From contig NC_030855.1 of assembly GCF_000208745.1 (NCBI RefSeq), forward strand, positions 12,554,750 to 12,618,749: a DNA stretch of 64,000 nucleotides, read 5' to 3'. This document shows, piece after piece, positions 61,406 to 64,000 of the stretch (positions within the stretch are counted from its first letter, which is position 1; the number at the start of each line of letters is the position of its first letter). Position numbers and translations under genes: made by a program. Origin of the DNA: Theobroma cacao (taxonomy: Eukaryota; Streptophyta; Magnoliopsida; Malvales; Malvaceae). The notes below the pieces were generated by a model that had not been told where the DNA came from, ran no database searches, and saw nothing but the letters and a program-made list of their open reading frames with translations.

Positions 61406-61894
61406 ATGTCTAGAAGAAACAACAGTCCGGATGCCTTCACATTGCTAGCGAGGGATCATTAGATTCCACTGCCAAGAGCGAATGGCGCCCTGATCTAGGT
61501 AGTCCAAAAAGTGGTCCGTCCCGAATTCCTATTACATGAATTCCACCAGAATTGGACGAAATGTTTCGCAATAAGGAAAACCTTGAGAGTAGTGAAAGCC
61601 TTGAAAGTGTGGACAGCTTTGACCTTCAAGAAGTCGTAAGAAATTTCCTTTTTGGAAAGGTCTGAGGAAAGGTTTAGGGAGAAGGTGAAAGAGGCAATTA
61701 CAAAGGGAGATATTCATCCAAGAAAAGTATCTGTTGTTTGACACTTTCCTCTTGGTTGTGGAATAAGTGCTGCACCTGTGAGTAAAGAGGAATACATAAG
61801 AATATAGCAAGCTTGGATTAAGGATAAAATAGAGAAATCTCAAGAGGTAGAAGAGGACTTGGAGGAGGGTCCATCGATGTCCGAATCGAGGTGA
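61406..61894 (+). pseudogene. Possible decayed 162-codon ORF behind the primer site
   Basis: An ATG at 61406 (MSRRNNSPDAF) opens a frame that reaches TGA at 61892 with five internal stops (61460, 61496, 61637, 61739, 61805). All five could come from CAG, CAA or CGA by C-to-T change, but that holds for any stop codon. The latter half is the more protein-like: FREKVKEAITKGDIHPRK, then HFPLGCGISAAPVSKEEY and an acidic end EVEEDLEEGPSMSESR. I recognise no domain with confidence, and the gag position suggests a gag-start remnant. An acidic +1 frame overlaps about 61510-61660 and is an alternative reading. Confidence 0.35.
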
Positions 61895-63680
61895 CAATGA
61901 TCCTAATGACGCTTAATAATTTTGCTGAATTTTGTATTACTTTAAGTCTAGGCAGACCTGGTGTAAATGGAGTATTAGTAGTTATCTATATAAAGGACTT
62001 AAGAGTTGACTTTTATTTTTGTGTGACTACAACGGATTATGAAATAGTTGTTTAAATGACTTTGTGCATATGGGAATCTTTTGGTATGACAGAGGTGGAC
62101 TAGCAATATAATTATTAAGGAAGGATACTCACCTTAGTGGTGTGGTTGGTCGCCTTAGATAATTATTAAAGGTCGACGTAGAAAGTCATTAATGGTTCAA
62201 GCAACTACAAGACTTGACAAATGATTATCGATTAATCGTGGAAATGTGAAATTTGAAATCTCAATTTTAGTTACAATTCGGGAGGATATGAGAGAAATTA
62301 ATGAGACTATAGATGATACTTTGAAAGGTTAACATGCGTAGTGTTGAGGATTGTAACCTTAAGTATTGAGGGAATTGTAACCCGATATTCCTATGGATGA
62401 GAAATGTTAAGGGGTATATGCTGGATAAATAGGAAAAGGGTTACAAAGATAACTCGTTGGTCAAGTATCTGCAGTGTGTAGGTAGGTCCTAAAGAGTTGT
62501 GCAATGCACAAAAGAAGAAAAAGGTATGAAAGTCTTTTAAGTTTTTCTTATAAAGTATAATTGATTACAATAATGGAGGCACATGGTGCCATGGCATTAT
62601 AAAATGATAATTTGACATAAATATAGACCATTTGAGGTAAATTATGGAACTTGGGAAAGATGAATTCTTAATTAGTAAGGATTATGGTCAATGGACTTGA
62701 TGTTGAGTTTTGTTAATTGGAGTTTTAAATGTGTTGGGAAAATGTTTATATGAGTGAATTGAAAAGTTTCTTTATTACCTTATATATTGGTATGTAAGTA
62801 AAAGAAGAGTTAGAGAGTTCTTGAGATGGCTACATTGAGAAAATTACCCTGTGAGGTATTAAGATGAGTAATATGTTGACCAAAGTCAAATCCTAAGAAA
62901 TAAAGGAGATAAGAGATTAAGCCTTGTTAAAGGCTAAGAAAAAAAAATGAGTGAAAAGGTAGACGAATGTATGAGGCATTGATAAGGGATGTCAATACCA
63001 GGTGATGAAATTGGGAATAAAGGATTACAAGAGTGGTATAGCAAATGGGTTAATATAAAGTATTGCTATGAGGATTTACAAATCTTGTCTTGACTTAGTT
63101 GAATGAAGAGGGTTAGTAGCAACACAAGGCCAATTATGTGGCATGCTAGAAACCCATGAAGATAAATTGAAGTATGAATAGATGAGTATTCATTTATATA
63201 TCTTGGAGAAATAGTGCATGTCTTTGGAATGATATGCATGGGATGTTAAAGAGAAAATAAGTGACTAAGTGTTTCAGGAATGCATGAACATCCTTCAACA
63301 AGAATTATCAATCATACGCGGCCAGTATAATATGTGTGATTTTGAAACTTTCTAAGGAGCCTAACGGCTAAGCCACAGGTTAAGTGATCACATGTGGCGA
63401 GACATAAGTTTAGGATAGGTGTCTCCAAGAAAATACTCAAGAGGAGTTCTACTATGGATCTTGTGAAAGCAAGCATTAAGTTTTGTTGTTACAAAAGGGA
63501 AGTCGTAAGCTGAAAGTGATACTCACATTGGCATTAAGAGGTACCTGAGAAGAACTTTCTTTCCAGTCTTGAAATTTCAAGTACATATTGTAAATGGCCT
63601 AAGGGAGAATGATGTTATATCACTATAAGAGAATAGTACAAAGGATGGTTGAAGGTAACCTTGATAATAAAGTTGGATAA
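61895..63680 (+). mobile_element. Internal region of the chimeric-LTR element
   Basis: AT-rich DNA downstream of the short frame, with no RT, integrase, protease or zinc-knuckle motif seen and no long frame. It resembles the style of the element B internal region, but I could not align the two by eye. Confidence 0.5.
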
Positions 63681-63954
63681 TGAAAACCTCTTATGGTGTT
63701 TTTAGTCATTTTGTGATGTTTGGAAGGAAAAACAAGCAAGCAAATCACATGTTCTTCAACCACCCTCATTTGGCCAAATTTTCTATATGGCATGTTGATG
63801 ATGGATTTGGTTGTATTTCATGTTATTTAGCTAGGAATTGATGAATTATGGTGTTGGTTATCGAAACCGGTTATTGAAAAATATAGTTCCTTTAGAAAAT
63901 GGCTTGATGGAAAATGAGAAAATCATAGTAAATGGACTTGGATTTGATTCCTAA

Positions 63955-64000
<46 letters not shown>
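63681..64000 (+). mobile_element. LTR C fragment at the window edge
   Basis: AAAAACAAGCAAGCAAATCACATG near 63730 and GAGAAAATCATAGTAAATGG near 63920 align with the minus strand of about 11450 to 11190 in LTR C. It runs into a TA microsatellite and leaves the window. Its left boundary is approximate. Confidence 0.7.
63957..63997. repeat. (TA)n microsatellite at window end
   Basis: An uninterrupted TA run after GATTCCTAATGATA. Confidence 0.95.

Overview
The window looks like repeat-packed, AT-rich nuclear heterochromatin from a plant, probably a eudicot. Nearly all of it can be assigned to LTR retrotransposons of plant type: a chromodomain-bearing Ty3/gypsy element, a second gypsy element of Tat/Athila type, a SIRE/Maximus-like Ty1/copia element, and several families known here only from very long LTRs (about 2.6-3.3 kb). 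I see no intact host gene, no tRNA or rRNA, no CRISPR array and nothing bacterial. Two long runs of N (20226-21016 and 47435-48039) and isolated Ns inside TA microsatellites show a draft assembly. Family letters A-G below are my own labels.

Layout. 1-5717: an LTR-like repeat E in two inverted copies, a piece of family-B internal DNA, the 3' half of an LTR A, and an unassigned kilobase. 5718-26767: the decayed Tat/Athila-type element D on the minus strand (3' LTR, 3' UTR, end of pol, protease and gag). It is split by chromovirus C (9201-22823, minus strand, both LTRs and a broken gag-pol) and by a solo LTR A (23078-25687). 26768 to about 50624: element B, inserted in D's gag, with a 5' LTR, primer-binding site, apparently non-coding internal DNA, polypurine tract and 3' LTR. 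Its internal region holds a solo LTR B (target-site duplication AGTCA), which holds a solo LTR of subtype B2 (ACAAA), which holds a solo chimeric LTR (ATGCA). Its 3' LTR holds a solo LTR C (AGGAA/ATGAA). From 50625: an element with a chimeric B2/A 5' LTR that itself contains the copia element G (52634-60230). The LTR ends at 61166 and is followed by a primer-binding site, a short decayed reading frame and internal DNA that runs to the window end.

How the parts relate. Families A, B and C have mostly different LTR sequences, yet all carry a consensus 5' splice donor early in the LTR and a shared acceptor-like module late in it, and in A and C a TATA box lies upstream of the donor. This suggests LTR-borne leader introns. 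LTRs that start as B2 and end as A share one junction in two loci, and one copy has a perfect target-site duplication, so the recombinant appears to have moved as a unit. The coding regions of C, D and G are pseudogenes with many stops and frameshifts. Boundaries below were read by eye from TG...CA ends, direct flanking repeats and alignment between copies; they are exact where a target-site duplication is given and approximate elsewhere.
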